Shown here: one piece after another, positions 26,624 through 36,169 of the stretch
Position numbering within the stretch: position 1 is the stretch's first letter
Layout: each line of letters starts with the position of its first letter
NCBI GenBank assembly: GCA_017614505.1
Contig: JAGABT010000012.1
Coordinates: forward strand, 62,001-126,000
DNA length: 64,000 nucleotides
Source of the DNA: Selenomonadaceae bacterium
GTDB taxonomy: Bacteria; Bacillota; Negativicutes; Selenomonadales; Selenomonadaceae
Direction: 5' to 3'
The notes under the pieces: generated by a model
Told to the model about the DNA's origin: nothing
Databases searched by the model: none
The model's input: the letters and a program-made list of their open reading frames with translations, nothing else
Translations under genes and position numbers: made by a program

Positions 26624-26652
26624 TAATTCTTCAAATATAACGGAAATCCTTC
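26624..26652 (-). promoter_or_regulatory. Sigma-H (Spo0H) type promoter of spoVS
   Basis: On the minus strand GAAGGATTT (26652-26644) fits the sigma-H -35 RNAGGAWWW at every position. After an 11-base spacer, GAAGAATTA (26632-26624) fits the -10 RNNGAATWW at every position. It is 64 bases before the spoVS ATG. B. subtilis spoVS is also under sigma-H. Confidence 0.75.
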
Positions 26653-26707
26653 ACTTTGCTGTTGAGTTGAAATATGCTACTTGCGCTTTCGTGAATGACA
26701 GCTGGAT

Positions 26708-27490
26708 TTAATTCGTGGAAATTTTTACGCGTTCAATGCTAATCGCGCGGTTGGTACGGTCGTCAATCTCGATAACTACCGCGCAGTAAATTTTGGCGCC
26801 TTCCTCAGCGACTTCGAGTTTGTTCAAGCGGCAGGTGAGAAATTTTTCGACGGCAGCTTCAGGGTCGACGCCGATAACCGAATTGAGCGCGCCGACCATT
26901 CCCAAATCCGTGGCGTAGGCGGTACCGTTGGGCAAAATTCTTTCGTCAGCGGTCTGAACGTGCGTGTGAGTGCCGACGACGGCGGTAACTTTGCCGTCGA
27001 GGAAAAAGCCCAGCGACATTTTTTCGGCAGTAGCCTCCGCGTGGAAGTCAACCAGAATTATATCGCATTCGTTTTTAATCTGCCGGAGAATTTCGCTGGC
27101 GCAGGTGAAAGGGCAATCCAGCGGCGGCATGAAAGTTCTGCCCTGCAGGTTAATCACGCCGATATTTTTCGCGCGGTACGGGTAAACGCAAAAGCCCCTG
27201 CCTGGCGTGCCTTCGGGGTAATTCGCCGGTCGAATCAGATACGGCTCGCTGTCAAGGATATTGTAAACATCTTTGTTGTCCCAAATGTGGTTGCCGGTCG
27301 TGATAATATCCGCGCCGCCGCTCAGGAGTTCGCTGAACGTGGACTGCGTAAGCCCCTTGCCATGCGCCGCGTTCTCGCCGTTCACGACTACCACGTCAAT
27401 TTTCTTTTCGCGTCTGAGATTCGCAGTGTATTCGGTGAAAGCGTGCCTGCCCGGGCGACCGACAACGTCACCAACCATTAAAATTCGCAC
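26708..27490 (-). CDS. ymdB: YmdB-family metallophosphoesterase (2',3'-cyclic nucleotide phosphodiesterase)
   Basis: This 260-residue calcineurin-like phosphoesterase has the family motifs in order: GDVVGRPGR, VVNGENAAHGKG, TTGNHIWDN, DFHAEATAEK and VGTHTHVQTADE. These supply the two-metal site. The B. subtilis homologue hydrolyses cyclic nucleotides and affects motility and biofilm decisions, and it is encoded next to rny and spoVS, as here. The start is GTG with AAAGGA 9 bases upstream. The unknown 174-residue gene separates it from rny. Confidence 0.94.
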   Translation of the reverse strand: MRILMVGDVVGRPGRHAFTEYTANLRREKKIDVVVVNGENAAHGKGLTQSTFSELLSGGADIITTGNHIWDNKDVYNILDSEPYLIRPANYPEGTPGRGFCVYPYRAKNIGVINLQGRTFMPPLDCPFTCASEILRQIKNECDIILVDFHAEATAEKMSLGFFLDGKVTAVVGTHTHVQTADERILPNGTAYATDLGMVGALNSVIGVDPEAAVEKFLTCRLNKLEVAEEGAKIYCAVVIEIDDRTNRAISIERVKISTN

Positions 27491-27503
27491 AAAATTTTCC
27501 TTT

Positions 27504-28028
27504 CTATCTGGCGTAAACTACAACGCGTTCCTGCTCGCGGACGCCGACCAGTTTTCCCTCAACGCGAAACTGCCGCATATTATTCAGGCACTGCTCCAGA
27601 TAATCTTCCTGCTCCATCAGAAAATCTTCGTCGGGGACTGCGCTGTCGAAATCCTCAATCAGCTTATCGCCAAAATAATTCGCCGCCATTTCCGTCAGCA
27701 GCGAAAGTTCACGAATAGTTAGCGTAGCCATATCGCGCCGGACGTTCAGAAAGCACGTGCCGTAAATTCCATCGACGTTCAGTTCAATCGAGGCGCCGCT
27801 CAAGCCTTCAAGGTAGTGCAGTGTCTCGACAGATTCGCCGACGTACTTCAAAAAATATTCAAAATCGCTGGGCGAAAATTTCCCGTTCAGCGCGAAGGAG
27901 AGTTCCAGAATATCTTCCTTCGAATCGTAGGTTACGGATTGGATTGTCGGGTACACCACCAGGATTGACGCTAAAAGCCGGCTCGCGTCGGGATTCGGCT
28001 TCCTTTCCCTTTTCAAAAAATCGAACAT
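27504..28028 (-). CDS. Conserved-looking hypothetical protein between rny and ymdB
   Basis: This 174-residue acidic soluble protein starts FDFLKRERKPNP. It has a possible beta-rich middle (VTYDSKEDILELSFAL, then ASIELNVDGIYGTCFLNV) and a helical C-terminus rich in Glu and Asp. No motif was recognised. ATG 28028 is chosen because GGAGG lies 9 bases upstream; the longer open frame reads back into rny. Its position in the rny-ymdB-spoVS block suggests a role in the same RNA-related context, but this is only association. Confidence 0.65.
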   Translation of the reverse strand: MFDFLKRERKPNPDASRLLASILVVYPTIQSVTYDSKEDILELSFALNGKFSPSDFEYFLKYVGESVETLHYLEGLSGASIELNVDGIYGTCFLNVRRDMATLTIRELSLLTEMAANYFGDKLIEDFDSAVPDEDFLMEQEDYLEQCLNNMRQFRVEGKLVGVREQERVVVYAR

Positions 28029-28056
28029 TATTCTTAACCTCCTCCGCACTGCGTTT

Positions 28057-28091
28057 ACAAAAAAGCGAGGGGATATTCTTCGCCCTCGCTG
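28057..28091 (-). terminator. Rho-independent terminator of rny
   Basis: AGCGAGGG pairs with CCCTCGCT around an 11-base loop, followed by six T on the minus strand. It lies 9 bases after the rny stop and would reduce read-through into the downstream gene. Confidence 0.85.
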
Positions 28092-28098
28092 AACGAAT

Positions 28099-29643
28099 TT
28101 ATTTGGCGTAGTCGACCACGCGCGTTTCGCGAATAATCGTCGCCTTGACCTGCCCCGGGTACTCCAAATCTTTTTCAATCCGCTTAACGATGTCATGCGC
28201 CAGCGTCACGGCGGCAAGGTCGTCGATTTTTTCCGGCTTAACCATGACGCGAATTTCTCTGCCCGCCTGAATAGCAAAACAGCGCTCTACGCCGTCAAAG
28301 GACTCGGCAATTTCTTCGAGCATTTTCAAGCGCTTAAGGTACATTTCCAGACTCTCACGGCGCGCGCCAGGACGAGCGGCAGAAACCGCGTCCGCCGCCG
28401 CAACCAGTACCGCTTCGACTGTAATAGGCTCAATGTCGCCGTGGTGCGCCGCGATTGCGTTTACGACGTACTTGTTTTCGCGGTAGCGCTTAGCCAAATC
28501 CGCGCCAATCGTCACGTGAGGTCCTTCGATTTCGTGGTCGACAGCTTTACCGATGTCGTGGAGCAAACCCGCGCGCTTAGCCAGATTCACGTCTACGCCC
28601 AGTTCGCTCGCCATGATTCCGGCAAGTTTCGCCACTTCGATTGAGTGATTCAAAACGTTCTGCCCGTAGCTCGTGCGGTATTTGAGCCGTCCCAGAAGTT
28701 TGATAAGCTCTGGGTGAATGCCGTGAATGCCTACCTGAAAAGTTGCCTGCTCGCCAGTTTCCTTCATGCGGTTTTCGACTTCGCGCGTTGCCTTTTCGAC
28801 CATTTCTTCAATTCGCGCGGGGTGAATCCTGCCGTCGGTGATTAATCTTTCGAGCGCAACGCGGGCAATTTCCCTGCGAATCGGGTCAAAGCCGGAAAGC
28901 AGTACCGCTTCGGGCGTGTCGTCGATAATCAAATCAACTCCCGTGAGCGTTTCGAGCGCCCGAATGTTCCTGCCCTCGCGTCCGATAATTCGACCCTTCA
29001 TGTCGTCGCTCGGAAGATTCACGACGGAAACCGTGGTCTCGGCAACGTGGTCAGCGGCGGAACGCTGTATCGCCATGCTGATAATTTCTCGCGCCTTTTT
29101 ATCAGCCTCGTCCTTGATTTGCGTCTCGTATTCCTTAATCCTGATAGCCTTGTCGTGCTTGAGATTTTCTTCAACTTCCGCCATAAGAATGCTGCGCGCT
29201 TCCTCTTTGGAAAGTGCGGCGACGCGTTCCAGTTCGGCATTTTCCTTTTCCTGCATTAAATCCAATTCCGCCTGCGATTCGTTGAGCCGCGCCTCCTTTT
29301 TAATCAGCTGCTGTTCTTTTTTTTCCAGCGAATCCATTTTCTTATCGAGATTTTCTTCCTTCTGAACGACGCGGCGTTCCTGCCTTGCAATTTCACTGCG
29401 CCTTTCCTTGGTATCGCGATCCAGTTCCTGCCGCATTCTGTGAATTTCTTCCTTAGCTTCAAGAATGGATTCTTTTTTTTCCGCGCTGCTTCTTTCCTGA
29501 GCTTCAGCGATAATCCGCCGCGCTTCCTCTTCCGCCGAACCGATTTGCGCTTCCGCAGTTCGTTTGCGCGCCGTGTATCCGCCTATCGCCCCCAAAATTA
29601 TTGCAACGATTGCCACTGAAATTGTAATAAGTATAACCTGCAC
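28099..29643 (-). CDS. rny: Ribonuclease Y
   Basis: This 514-residue membrane-anchored endoribonuclease initiates mRNA turnover in Firmicutes. The order is: an N-terminal membrane segment ([17 protein letters not shown]), a long charged coiled coil (about 30-200), a KH domain with [15 protein letters not shown], and an HD domain with [11 protein letters not shown]. The start is taken as GTG 29643; an in-frame TAG two codons upstream rules out an earlier one. The ribosome-binding site is unusual, since GGGG directly touches the GTG. The upstream gap of about 310 bases carries a strong promoter. Confidence 0.96.
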   Translation of the reverse strand: MQVILITISVAIVAIILGAIGGYTARKRTAEAQIGSAEEEARRIIAEAQERSSAEKKESILEAKEEIHRMRQELDRDTKERRSEIARQERRVVQKEENLDKKMDSLEKKEQQLIKKEARLNESQAELDLMQEKENAELERVAALSKEEARSILMAEVEENLKHDKAIRIKEYETQIKDEADKKAREIISMAIQRSAADHVAETTVSVVNLPSDDMKGRIIGREGRNIRALETLTGVDLIIDDTPEAVLLSGFDPIRREIARVALERLITDGRIHPARIEEMVEKATREVENRMKETGEQATFQVGIHGIHPELIKLLGRLKYRTSYGQNVLNHSIEVAKLAGIMASELGVDVNLAKRAGLLHDIGKAVDHEIEGPHVTIGADLAKRYRENKYVVNAIAAHHGDIEPITVEAVLVAAADAVSAARPGARRESLEMYLKRLKMLEEIAESFDGVERCFAIQAGREIRVMVKPEKIDDLAAVTLAHDIVKRIEKDLEYPGQVKATIIRETRVVDYAK

Positions 29644-29908
29644 CCCCTAACTTTTTGCGAAAATCTGTCCGCTGAGCCAAATTTTCCAAGCCGTCGAGGG
29701 CAATAAACTTGCCAATACTCACTAAGTCATTTTAATCTTAAATTCTGTCAGTCACCATCTAAAATTTATCTAAACCGTCAATCTAACGTGGCAGTCAAAA
29801 AATTTTTGTGCGCTGTCCGACATCAAGGGTTTGTCAAGTTTTCCCTCCAGGTAGCTGGCTGTATCGGTCACAGCAAAACAGGTTATCGTACGCAATTTGT
29901 ACCGCAAT
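29644..29908 (-). other. Long rny leader, no gene seen
   Basis: About 265 bases lie between the promoter at 29909-29937 and the rny start codon. No protein-coding frame is convincing, and I recognise no riboswitch class. The minus strand holds several TTGAC-like words (TTGACA, TTGACT, TTGACG), which could be extra -35 elements or operator parts. RNase Y autoregulation through its own 5' leader would fit the length, but this is speculation. Confidence 0.4.
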
Positions 29909-29937
29909 ATTTTATAGATTGTTGCCAATTCTGTCAA
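29909..29937 (-). promoter_or_regulatory. Sigma-70 promoter upstream of rny
   Basis: On the minus strand TTGACA (29937-29932), 17 bases, TAAAAT (29914-29909). It directly follows the terminator of the thioesterase gene and faces rny. Confidence 0.7.
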
Positions 29938-29963
29938 TAAAAAAACGGCGCCTGTTACGCCGC
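29938..29963 (-). terminator. Terminator overlapping the thioesterase stop codon
   Basis: CGGCG pairs with CGCCG around TAACAGG, followed by seven T on the minus strand. The 5' arm lies in the last sense codons and the TAA stop is at the start of the loop. Confidence 0.8.
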
Positions 29964-30356
29964 TGGGAATTTTGAAAAATATTTTTCCGGCAGCCGAGTA
30001 ATTTTCCCCGTCGCCGCATTAGTGAAAACATTTCTGCTGAAACCTTCCACCAGAACTTCGCCGTCCGAAACGCGCCGAACCGTGTAGCTGAACTCCCATT
30101 TTGCCTTCGTGACAGCAACGCCGGTCGTTTCAATTTCAATTTCCTCGTCGAATCTTGCGGGGTGAAAATATTTCGCGCTGATTTCCACGATGGGAAATAA
30201 AATCCCGTCGTCAATCATTTCGTTGAGCGTAATTCCAATCGCGCGCAGAAATTCGACGCGCCCGTTTTCAAACCAGCGCAGATAATTCGCGTGGTGCGCA
30301 ACGCCCATTTCGTCAGTGTCGTAGAATCTCACGCGCCGATAAGTTTTGTGCGTCAA
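29955..30356 (-). CDS. Acyl-CoA thioesterase, YbgC/4-hydroxybenzoyl-CoA thioesterase family
   Basis: This 133-residue single hotdog-fold thioesterase has the 4HBT signature RVRFYDTDEMGVAHHANYLRW (its Asp, Gly and His are intact) and the later FDEEIEIET strand. YbgC-type enzymes hydrolyse short acyl-CoA or acyl-ACP and often sit near envelope genes. The start TTG at 30356 is chosen because GGAGGCGG lies 5 bases upstream; an earlier in-frame TTG overlaps the cobO stop. It follows cobO with a gap of about 14 bases, so it is the last gene of radA-cobO-thioesterase. Confidence 0.85.
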   Translation of the reverse strand: MTHKTYRRVRFYDTDEMGVAHHANYLRWFENGRVEFLRAIGITLNEMIDDGILFPIVEISAKYFHPARFDEEIEIETTGVAVTKAKWEFSYTVRRVSDGEVLVEGFSRNVFTNAATGKITRLPEKYFSKFPAA

Positions 30357-30370
30357 GTTACCGCCTCCAG

Positions 30371-30871
30371 TCAAAATTCAATTCCGCGCTGTGCCTTCAC
30401 GCCGCGCTGGAACGGGTGCTTGACCAGCGTCATTTCGGTTACCAGATCTGCCGCGTCGATTAATTCTGGCGTAGCGTTTCTGCCGGTTAAAACCAGATGC
30501 AGTTCCGGCGGGCAGATTTTCAGAAGGTCGAGCATTTCCGCTTCGGTTATCAGCGCGAATTTTACCGCGTAATTTATTTCGTCGAGGATTATCATATCCC
30601 ACGCGCCGGATAAAATTTCTTCCCGCGCGACTTTCAAAGTTTCAGCGGCGGCGGCTTTATGCTCGTCGAAATTTCCACTGCTGGTGAAACCGCGCCCGCA
30701 CTGGCGAATTTCTATCGGCAGAAGTTTCAGCGCGTCAAGTTCGCCGTAAGTCTGTCCGCCCTTGATAAACTGCAGAATCAGAACTTTCAAGCCGGAGCCG
30801 AACGCTCTAACGGCTAATCCAATCGCGGCGGTAGTTTTGCCCTTGCCGTCGCCGGTGTGTACGATAATCAT
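30371..30871 (-). CDS. cobO: Cob(I)yrinic acid a,c-diamide adenosyltransferase, CobA/CobO type
   Basis: This 166-residue ATP:corrinoid adenosyltransferase adds the upper adenosyl ligand in cobalamin synthesis. The unusual P-loop GDGKGKTTAAIG (residues 7-14 GDGKGKTT), FIKGG, DEINYAV and the closing VTEMTLVKHPFQRGVKAQRGIE are all classical CobO. ATG 30871 is chosen because GGGAGGCGG lies 5 bases upstream; the radA stop overlaps it by 4 bases (ATGA), indicating coupling. Together with cbiA and cbiC at 61-63 kb it indicates a cobalamin pathway. Confidence 0.94.
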   Translation of the reverse strand: MIIVHTGDGKGKTTAAIGLAVRAFGSGLKVLILQFIKGGQTYGELDALKLLPIEIRQCGRGFTSSGNFDEHKAAAAETLKVAREEILSGAWDMIILDEINYAVKFALITEAEMLDLLKICPPELHLVLTGRNATPELIDAADLVTEMTLVKHPFQRGVKAQRGIEF

Positions 30872-32247
30872 TCTGCCGCCTCCCGTGGCATTGCAATTTT
30901 CAGCGCCTCGCGCAGATTTGAGACCGGCAGCAGGTTCACGCCGGTCGGAACTTTTGAAACTTCGTTGGAATTTTTTCGCGGCAGGATAATATTCTGAAAG
31001 CCCATGCGAATGGATTCGTCGACGCGCTGGCGGGCTTTGCTTACCGCGCGGACTTCGCCGCTCAATCCGACTTCGCCGAAAATCACGCACTGCGGCAGAA
31101 TTTTCCTGTTGGCGAAACTGGACGCCAGCGCGATTGTCATTGGCAAATCCGTCGCCGGTTCATCGATTTTAATTCCGCCGGCGGTTTTAACGTAAACATC
31201 GCAGGCGCCAATTTTCAGGTACAGGCGCTTTTCGAGTACGGCGAGCAGGAGCTGAATACGTTTGAAGTCGACGGAATCACTGGTGCGGCGCGGCGGCATG
31301 AAAGGCGTCGGAGCTACAAGTGCCTGCACTTCGACTAGAAGCGGGCGCGTGCCTTCGACTGTGGGAACAATCACGCTGCCAATGTCGTCAGTTTTATCCG
31401 GCAGAAAAAGTTTCGACGCGTCGGGAACGTCCGCCAAGCCGGTATCGCGCATTTCAAACAGACCAATCTCGGACGTTGCGCCGAATCGATTTTTAATCGC
31501 GCGGAGGACGCGGAAGTCAGCGTTGCGTTCGCCCTCGAAAAATAAAACCGTGTCGACGATGTGTTCCAGCACGCGCGGACCGGCTAAGTTCCCGTCCTTG
31601 GTGACGTGCCCTATGACGAAAGTTGTAACGCCCTGGCTTTTGGAAAGGCGCATGAGCGAGGCGGAACATTCGCGAACCTGCGAAATGCTGCCTGGCGCAC
31701 TTTCAATTTCGGTTTTGTAAATCGTCTGAATCGAGTCGACGACGAGTAAATCCGGCTCGATTTTTTCGACGTGCTGAACAAGTCGCTCAAGATTATTTTC
31801 CGCGCAGATGTAAAGTTCGTCGGCGAGCGCGTTGAGCCTTTCGGCGCGCATGCGAATCTGGCGGGCGCTTTCCTCGCCGGTCACGTACAAAACTTTGCGG
31901 TCGTTATTGGCGACGTGCGCGCAGACCGCCAGCGTGAGGCTGGATTTTCCAACACCAGGGTCGCCAGCGATTAAAATAATCGAGCCAGGAATTAAGCCGC
32001 CGCCCAGAACGCGGTCGAGTTCGCCGGAGCCGGTGGAAAAGCGCGGCAGTTCAGTCAAATCGACTTCAGCGATACGGCGCGGATTTTCGTAGGCGGTAGT
32101 CAGCGCGTGGCGCGGCTTGTCCTCAAGTTCGGTGGCAATTTCCTCAACGAGCGTGTTCCATTTGCCGCAGGCGGGACATTTACCGAGCCACTTGCTGAAC
32201 TCGGCGCCACATTCCTGACAGACGAATTTAGTTTTAGCTTTAGCCAT
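30868..32247 (-). CDS. radA: DNA repair protein RadA
   Basis: This 459-residue RecA-like ATPase promotes branch migration and D-loop extension in recombination. The N-terminal C4 zinc finger has Cys10, Cys13, Cys24 and Cys27. Walker A GDPGVGKSS begins at residue 95, the RadA-specific KNRFGATSEIGLFEM follows, and a Lon-like C-terminal domain closes the protein. CTAGGAG lies before the ATG. Its TGA overlaps the cobO start by 4 bases. The GT8 gene ends 9 bases upstream on the same strand. Confidence 0.96.
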   Translation of the reverse strand: MAKAKTKFVCQECGAEFSKWLGKCPACGKWNTLVEEIATELEDKPRHALTTAYENPRRIAEVDLTELPRFSTGSGELDRVLGGGLIPGSIILIAGDPGVGKSSLTLAVCAHVANNDRKVLYVTGEESARQIRMRAERLNALADELYICAENNLERLVQHVEKIEPDLLVVDSIQTIYKTEIESAPGSISQVRECSASLMRLSKSQGVTTFVIGHVTKDGNLAGPRVLEHIVDTVLFFEGERNADFRVLRAIKNRFGATSEIGLFEMRDTGLADVPDASKLFLPDKTDDIGSVIVPTVEGTRPLLVEVQALVAPTPFMPPRRTSDSVDFKRIQLLLAVLEKRLYLKIGACDVYVKTAGGIKIDEPATDLPMTIALASSFANRKILPQCVIFGEVGLSGEVRAVSKARQRVDESIRMGFQNIILPRKNSNEVSKVPTGVNLLPVSNLREALKIAMPREAAE

Positions 32248-32255
32248 AAAAACTC

Positions 32256-33479
32256 CTAGAGCAATTTTACGAGCGTGAACGCAGGCAGCGGAACGCCATG
32301 CCCGTCGTGCAGGAACGCCGTAACGTCCAGAAAATCTTCGCCCGCGACAAATCCCATTTGATGAAGTACGGCATTGAGTTCATTAAAATTATCAATCAGA
32401 ATGAAAAAGATTTTCTCGCCGCGCGATTTGTTCATGGCTTCGATTAACTTAGAAAAGGCGTCATCGTCATCACTTGTGAAAATTTCTTCGGTATCGTTTA
32501 TGGCGAAAACTTCCTTCAATCCCTCAAGATTTCTGTTCGACACCAGAAAAGCGCGCTTTTTCCTCGCCAAAAGATTAGCGATTTGTATTGCGAAGGTTTG
32601 ACGCTCGATATAAATCTGGCTCATGGTTTCGTAGGTGTGGTGAATAGTTTCCAGTCCGAACCACGGCGTTTTCGTAAAGTGCGTGAAGAACAGCCTGTTG
32701 AATGTGTCGTTCATGTTCATACCGAGGCAGTTTCCGGCGTAGTGATAAATTTTCGGCAGCAGCGCGTTGTTATCCAGATACCTGCAGACGCCGACGAACG
32801 CGTCAAATTTTTCCGGCAGCTTAAGATAATTCGTCGAGAAAAAATTATTCAGAATATCCTGGTCTGGCGATTCGCACTGCAGATTTTCAGCCAGCCAGTT
32901 CACGCCGTCATAGAAAAAATCCTCGCCGAACTTATCCAGATTCATCATGATAATTCCCGAACAAAGATAATCTTCCAGCTTGACTTTTTCGGTATGCAGC
33001 ACGTATTTGTTGGTAATCATGTAAGTGCGCGTCGCCTCCCATTCCGGCACGGCGGCGAGCGCGTGATTTTCCAGCGAATAATTCCAAAGCTCCTGCAAAT
33101 CCAGATTGACAATCGTGTCGGCGTCAAGGTAAATCATTTTGGAAACGTTGCGCAGTCCGATATGATTAATCATGAGGCGATAAAACGCGCCAATGCTGAA
33201 ACGCGTGCCGAGGTAGGAGGAAAGTTTTTCCTGTATGAATTGAATTTTATCGGCGCAGAGCTGCTCGACGTTGTGAAATTCTACGCGCTGCCCGTAGCGA
33301 CCGGCGATGTAAATAAAATTCCGCCAGTTGTCATAGCTCAGCGTGTTATCGTGCAGAATGTGAACCGTCACCGAAGGCGGCGGCGAGGAAACATTTTCAA
33401 AAATCGACAGCATGGACGTGCCGGTGAATTTGGAATATCGCCCGTCGCGGTCGTGCAAGCCGTAGCAAACATGAATCAT
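32256..33479 (-). CDS. Family 8 glycosyltransferase
   Basis: This 407-residue GT8-type enzyme has the metal/sugar-nucleotide motif YLDADTIVN (Asp119, Asp121). Other GT8 hallmarks are the FSIGAFYRLM helix, CSGIIMMNLDKF, PDQDILN and KIYHYAGNCLG. Related bacterial enzymes add glucose or galactose to lipopolysaccharide, which would suit a diderm. The C-terminal 100 residues are not characteristic. ATG 33479 is chosen with AAGGAG 8 bases upstream; a TTG directly before it is in frame. It lies between murB and radA on the same strand, with gaps of only 9-12 bases. Confidence 0.88.
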   Translation of the reverse strand: MIHVCYGLHDRDGRYSKFTGTSMLSIFENVSSPPPSVTVHILHDNTLSYDNWRNFIYIAGRYGQRVEFHNVEQLCADKIQFIQEKLSSYLGTRFSIGAFYRLMINHIGLRNVSKMIYLDADTIVNLDLQELWNYSLENHALAAVPEWEATRTYMITNKYVLHTEKVKLEDYLCSGIIMMNLDKFGEDFFYDGVNWLAENLQCESPDQDILNNFFSTNYLKLPEKFDAFVGVCRYLDNNALLPKIYHYAGNCLGMNMNDTFNRLFFTHFTKTPWFGLETIHHTYETMSQIYIERQTFAIQIANLLARKKRAFLVSNRNLEGLKEVFAINDTEEIFTSDDDDAFSKLIEAMNKSRGEKIFFILIDNFNELNAVLHQMGFVAGEDFLDVTAFLHDGHGVPLPAFTLVKLL

Positions 33480-33491
33480 CAAATCAACTCC

Positions 33492-34400
33492 TTACTCGCC
33501 GATAATCCTGACCTCTGGCGTGAGCGTGACGCCGTGAACTTCATAAACGCGCCGCCGAACTTCCTCAATCAGCGCCAGAACGTCAGCCGCCGTCGCTCCG
33601 CCGACATTCACCACAAAGCCCGCGTGCTTTTCAGAAACCATCGCCCCGCCGATGCGTAAGCCCTTCAAGCCGGTCTTATCAATCAGCGTACCGGCGAAAT
33701 ACCCCTGCGGACGCTTGAACGTACTGCCGGCGCTGGGAAGTTCCAGCGGCTGTTTACTTTCGCGTTTCTGCGTGAAGTCAGCCATCTGGCTTTTAATTTC
33801 GTCGAAGTTCCCGCGCGTCAGATTCAGTTCGACTTCGCAAATCGCATAGTCGTTCGTCTGAAAAATGCTCTGCCTGTAGCCGAGATTCAGTTCGTCGGCG
33901 GCGAAAACTCTCAGCTCGCCCGCGTCGGAAACCGCTGTGACATTCGCCACAACATTTTTCATTTCGCCGCTGTAAGCGCCCGCGTTCATGAAAACCGCGC
34001 CGCCGATACTGCCAGGAATTCCGCAGGCAAATTCCATTCCGCTCAGACAATTTTCCGCCGCGAAATTGGAAACGTCCTTGAGCTTAGCACCCGCGCACGC
34101 AATAATTTTCGTGCCTTCAACGCGAACCGAACCGAAAAATTTATCGTTGAACTTAATCACAGCCCCGCGAATGCCGTTGTCCAAAACTAAAACATTGGAG
34201 CCGTTGCCGAGAATCGTGCAGGGAATTTTAAACTCATTCGCCAGCCGGAAAATCTGCGCGACTTCCTCGGCGCTCGACGGGAAAACTAAAACGTCCGCTT
34301 CCCCGCCAATCTTGAAAGTCGTATGCTCGCTCATCGGCGCGTTGAAAATATATTGCTCACTGCTCAGAATTTCGCCGAGCCGCTTTCCAAATTCTTCCAT
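33492..34400 (-). CDS. murB: UDP-N-acetylenolpyruvoylglucosamine reductase
   Basis: This 302-residue FAD enzyme makes UDP-MurNAc for peptidoglycan. Motifs are HTTFKIGGEADV, ILGNGSNVLV, CGIPGSIGGAVFMNAGAYSG and SAGSTFKRP with the catalytic Ser, and the late EKHAGFVVN glutamate region is kept. The loop pattern fits the shorter type II MurB typical of Firmicutes. GGAGGG lies before the ATG. It begins 31 bases after ilvD on the same strand and is followed by the GT8 gene. Confidence 0.95.
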   Translation of the reverse strand: MEEFGKRLGEILSSEQYIFNAPMSEHTTFKIGGEADVLVFPSSAEEVAQIFRLANEFKIPCTILGNGSNVLVLDNGIRGAVIKFNDKFFGSVRVEGTKIIACAGAKLKDVSNFAAENCLSGMEFACGIPGSIGGAVFMNAGAYSGEMKNVVANVTAVSDAGELRVFAADELNLGYRQSIFQTNDYAICEVELNLTRGNFDEIKSQMADFTQKRESKQPLELPSAGSTFKRPQGYFAGTLIDKTGLKGLRIGGAMVSEKHAGFVVNVGGATAADVLALIEEVRRRVYEVHGVTLTPEVRIIGE

Positions 34401-34431
34401 GAGAAAAAAATTCCCTCCACTTTAAAAAATT

Positions 34432-36087
34432 TCAAGCCTGAACAATGGCGCCCTTCGACGCGGAAGTCGTCATCTTGGCGTAGCGCGCAAGGTAGCCGGT
34501 CTTAATCTTCGGCTCCGGCTTAACCCAGTTCGCGCGGCGCTCAGCAAGTTCCTCGTCCGAAACTTCAAGTTCCAGCTTACGATTCGGAATGTCAATCGAA
34601 ATAACGTCGCCGTCGTGAATCAGCGCGATTGTGCCGCCTTCCATAGCTTCGGGCGAAATATGACCAATGCACGCGCCCTGACTTGCGCCGGAAAATCTGC
34701 CGTCGGTTATCAGACCAACCTTCAGACCAGCGCCGGTTATCGCCGCCGTCGGATTCAGCATTTCCTGCATACCTGGACCGCCCTTGGGACCTTCGTAGCG
34801 GATAACCACAACGTCGCCGTCGTGAATTTCGCCCGCCATAATCGCGTTAATCGCCGTCTCCTCGCTGTCGAAACATTTCGCCTTGCCGCTGTAAACCAGC
34901 ATATCTTCAGCCACGGCGCTTGCCTTGACAACGGCGCAGTCGGGGCAGATATTTCCGCGCAGAATCGCAATGCCGCCGGTCGGACGGTAAGGATTTTCCA
35001 CGGTGCGAATCACGTCGGGGCGTTCAATTTCCGCGCCTTCGATTCTTTCAGCGACGGTGCCGGTAACGGTAAGCGCGTCGAGGTGCAGCAGATTTTTCCG
35101 CGAGAGCTCGTGCATAACCGCGGTAATTCCACCGGCTTCTTCTAAATCCTGCATGTGGTGCGTACCGGCGGGGCTGAGTTTCGTAATGTAAGGCGTGCGC
35201 GCGGAAATTTCGTCGAACAGCTGGGCAGGAATGTCAATGCCGCATTCGTGCGCAATCGCCGTCAGGTGCAGAACGGTATTGGAACTGCCGCCAATTCCCA
35301 TATCGACGGTTATCGCGTTTTCAAAAGCCTTGAGCGTGAGAATGTCGCGCGGGCAGATATTTTTCTTGAGCAAATCCATGACGACCTTACCGGCGCGCTT
35401 AGCCAGAATCGCGCGGGCGCCGTTGTACGCGGCGGGGATTGTGCCGTTGCCTGGCAGCGCCATACCGAGCGCCTCGCTGAGGCAGTTCATGGTATTGGCG
35501 GTGAAAAGACCGGCGCAGCTTCCGCAGCTGGGGCAGGCTTTGCTTTCAAGTTCAGTCATTTCCGCCTGCGTCATTTTACCGGCGGCGAATTTGCCAGCCG
35601 CCTCGAACGCCTGACTGACGCTGATGTCCCTGCCGTGAAGTCGACCGGCGAGCATTGGACCGCCGCTGACGATAACCGACGGAATATTTAAGCGCGCCGC
35701 CGCCATGAGCATGCCTGGAACAACTTTATCGCAGTTCGGAATTAAAATCAGCGCGTCGAAACCGCTCGCCATCGTGACGGCTTCAATCGAGTCGGCGATA
35801 AGTTCGCGACTCGCCAGCGAATATTTCATGCCGGTATGCCCCATTGCAATTCCGTCGCAGACGCCAATGGCGGGAAATTCAATCGGAGTGCCGCCCGCCG
35901 CCGCTACGCCGAGTTTCGCGGCTTCAGTGATAGATTTCAGGTGAATGTGCCCGGGAATAATTTCGTTGAACGAATTGCAAATTCCAATAAGCGGGCGGCT
36001 GAGTTCCTCTGGACCGAAACCGTTGGCGTTAAAAAGAGAACGGTGCGCACAGCGCGTGGCGCCCTTCTTCACGATGTCGCTTCTCAT
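34432..36087 (-). CDS. ilvD: Dihydroxy-acid dehydratase
   Basis: This 551-residue iron-sulfur enzyme dehydrates 2,3-dihydroxy acids in valine, leucine and isoleucine synthesis. The cluster-binding cysteines and family signatures are visible: [10 protein letters not shown] and [20 protein letters not shown]. Near the C-terminus are [10 protein letters not shown] and GHISPEA. ATG 36087 is chosen by homology with GAGGGAG upstream; the open frame extends about 150 codons further without resemblance. No ilvB, ilvN, ilvC or leu genes are adjacent. It heads the run ilvD-murB-GT8-radA-cobO. No T-box leader is apparent. Confidence 0.95.
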   Translation of the reverse strand: MRSDIVKKGATRCAHRSLFNANGFGPEELSRPLIGICNSFNEIIPGHIHLKSITEAAKLGVAAAGGTPIEFPAIGVCDGIAMGHTGMKYSLASRELIADSIEAVTMASGFDALILIPNCDKVVPGMLMAAARLNIPSVIVSGGPMLAGRLHGRDISVSQAFEAAGKFAAGKMTQAEMTELESKACPSCGSCAGLFTANTMNCLSEALGMALPGNGTIPAAYNGARAILAKRAGKVVMDLLKKNICPRDILTLKAFENAITVDMGIGGSSNTVLHLTAIAHECGIDIPAQLFDEISARTPYITKLSPAGTHHMQDLEEAGGITAVMHELSRKNLLHLDALTVTGTVAERIEGAEIERPDVIRTVENPYRPTGGIAILRGNICPDCAVVKASAVAEDMLVYSGKAKCFDSEETAINAIMAGEIHDGDVVVIRYEGPKGGPGMQEMLNPTAAITGAGLKVGLITDGRFSGASQGACIGHISPEAMEGGTIALIHDGDVISIDIPNRKLELEVSDEELAERRANWVKPEPKIKTGYLARYAKMTTSASKGAIVQA

Positions 36088-36169
36088 AAATTCATTAGCT
36101 CCCTCAAAAATAATTTTTAGCCCAAAAATTTTAGCGCATTTCCGCCGCGTATGCAAGCCGAAAAATTTT

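Noticed and set aside
29504..29722. 72-codon frame starting in the rny leader
   Set aside because: Mostly overlaps rny in another frame, with no SD and no similarity.
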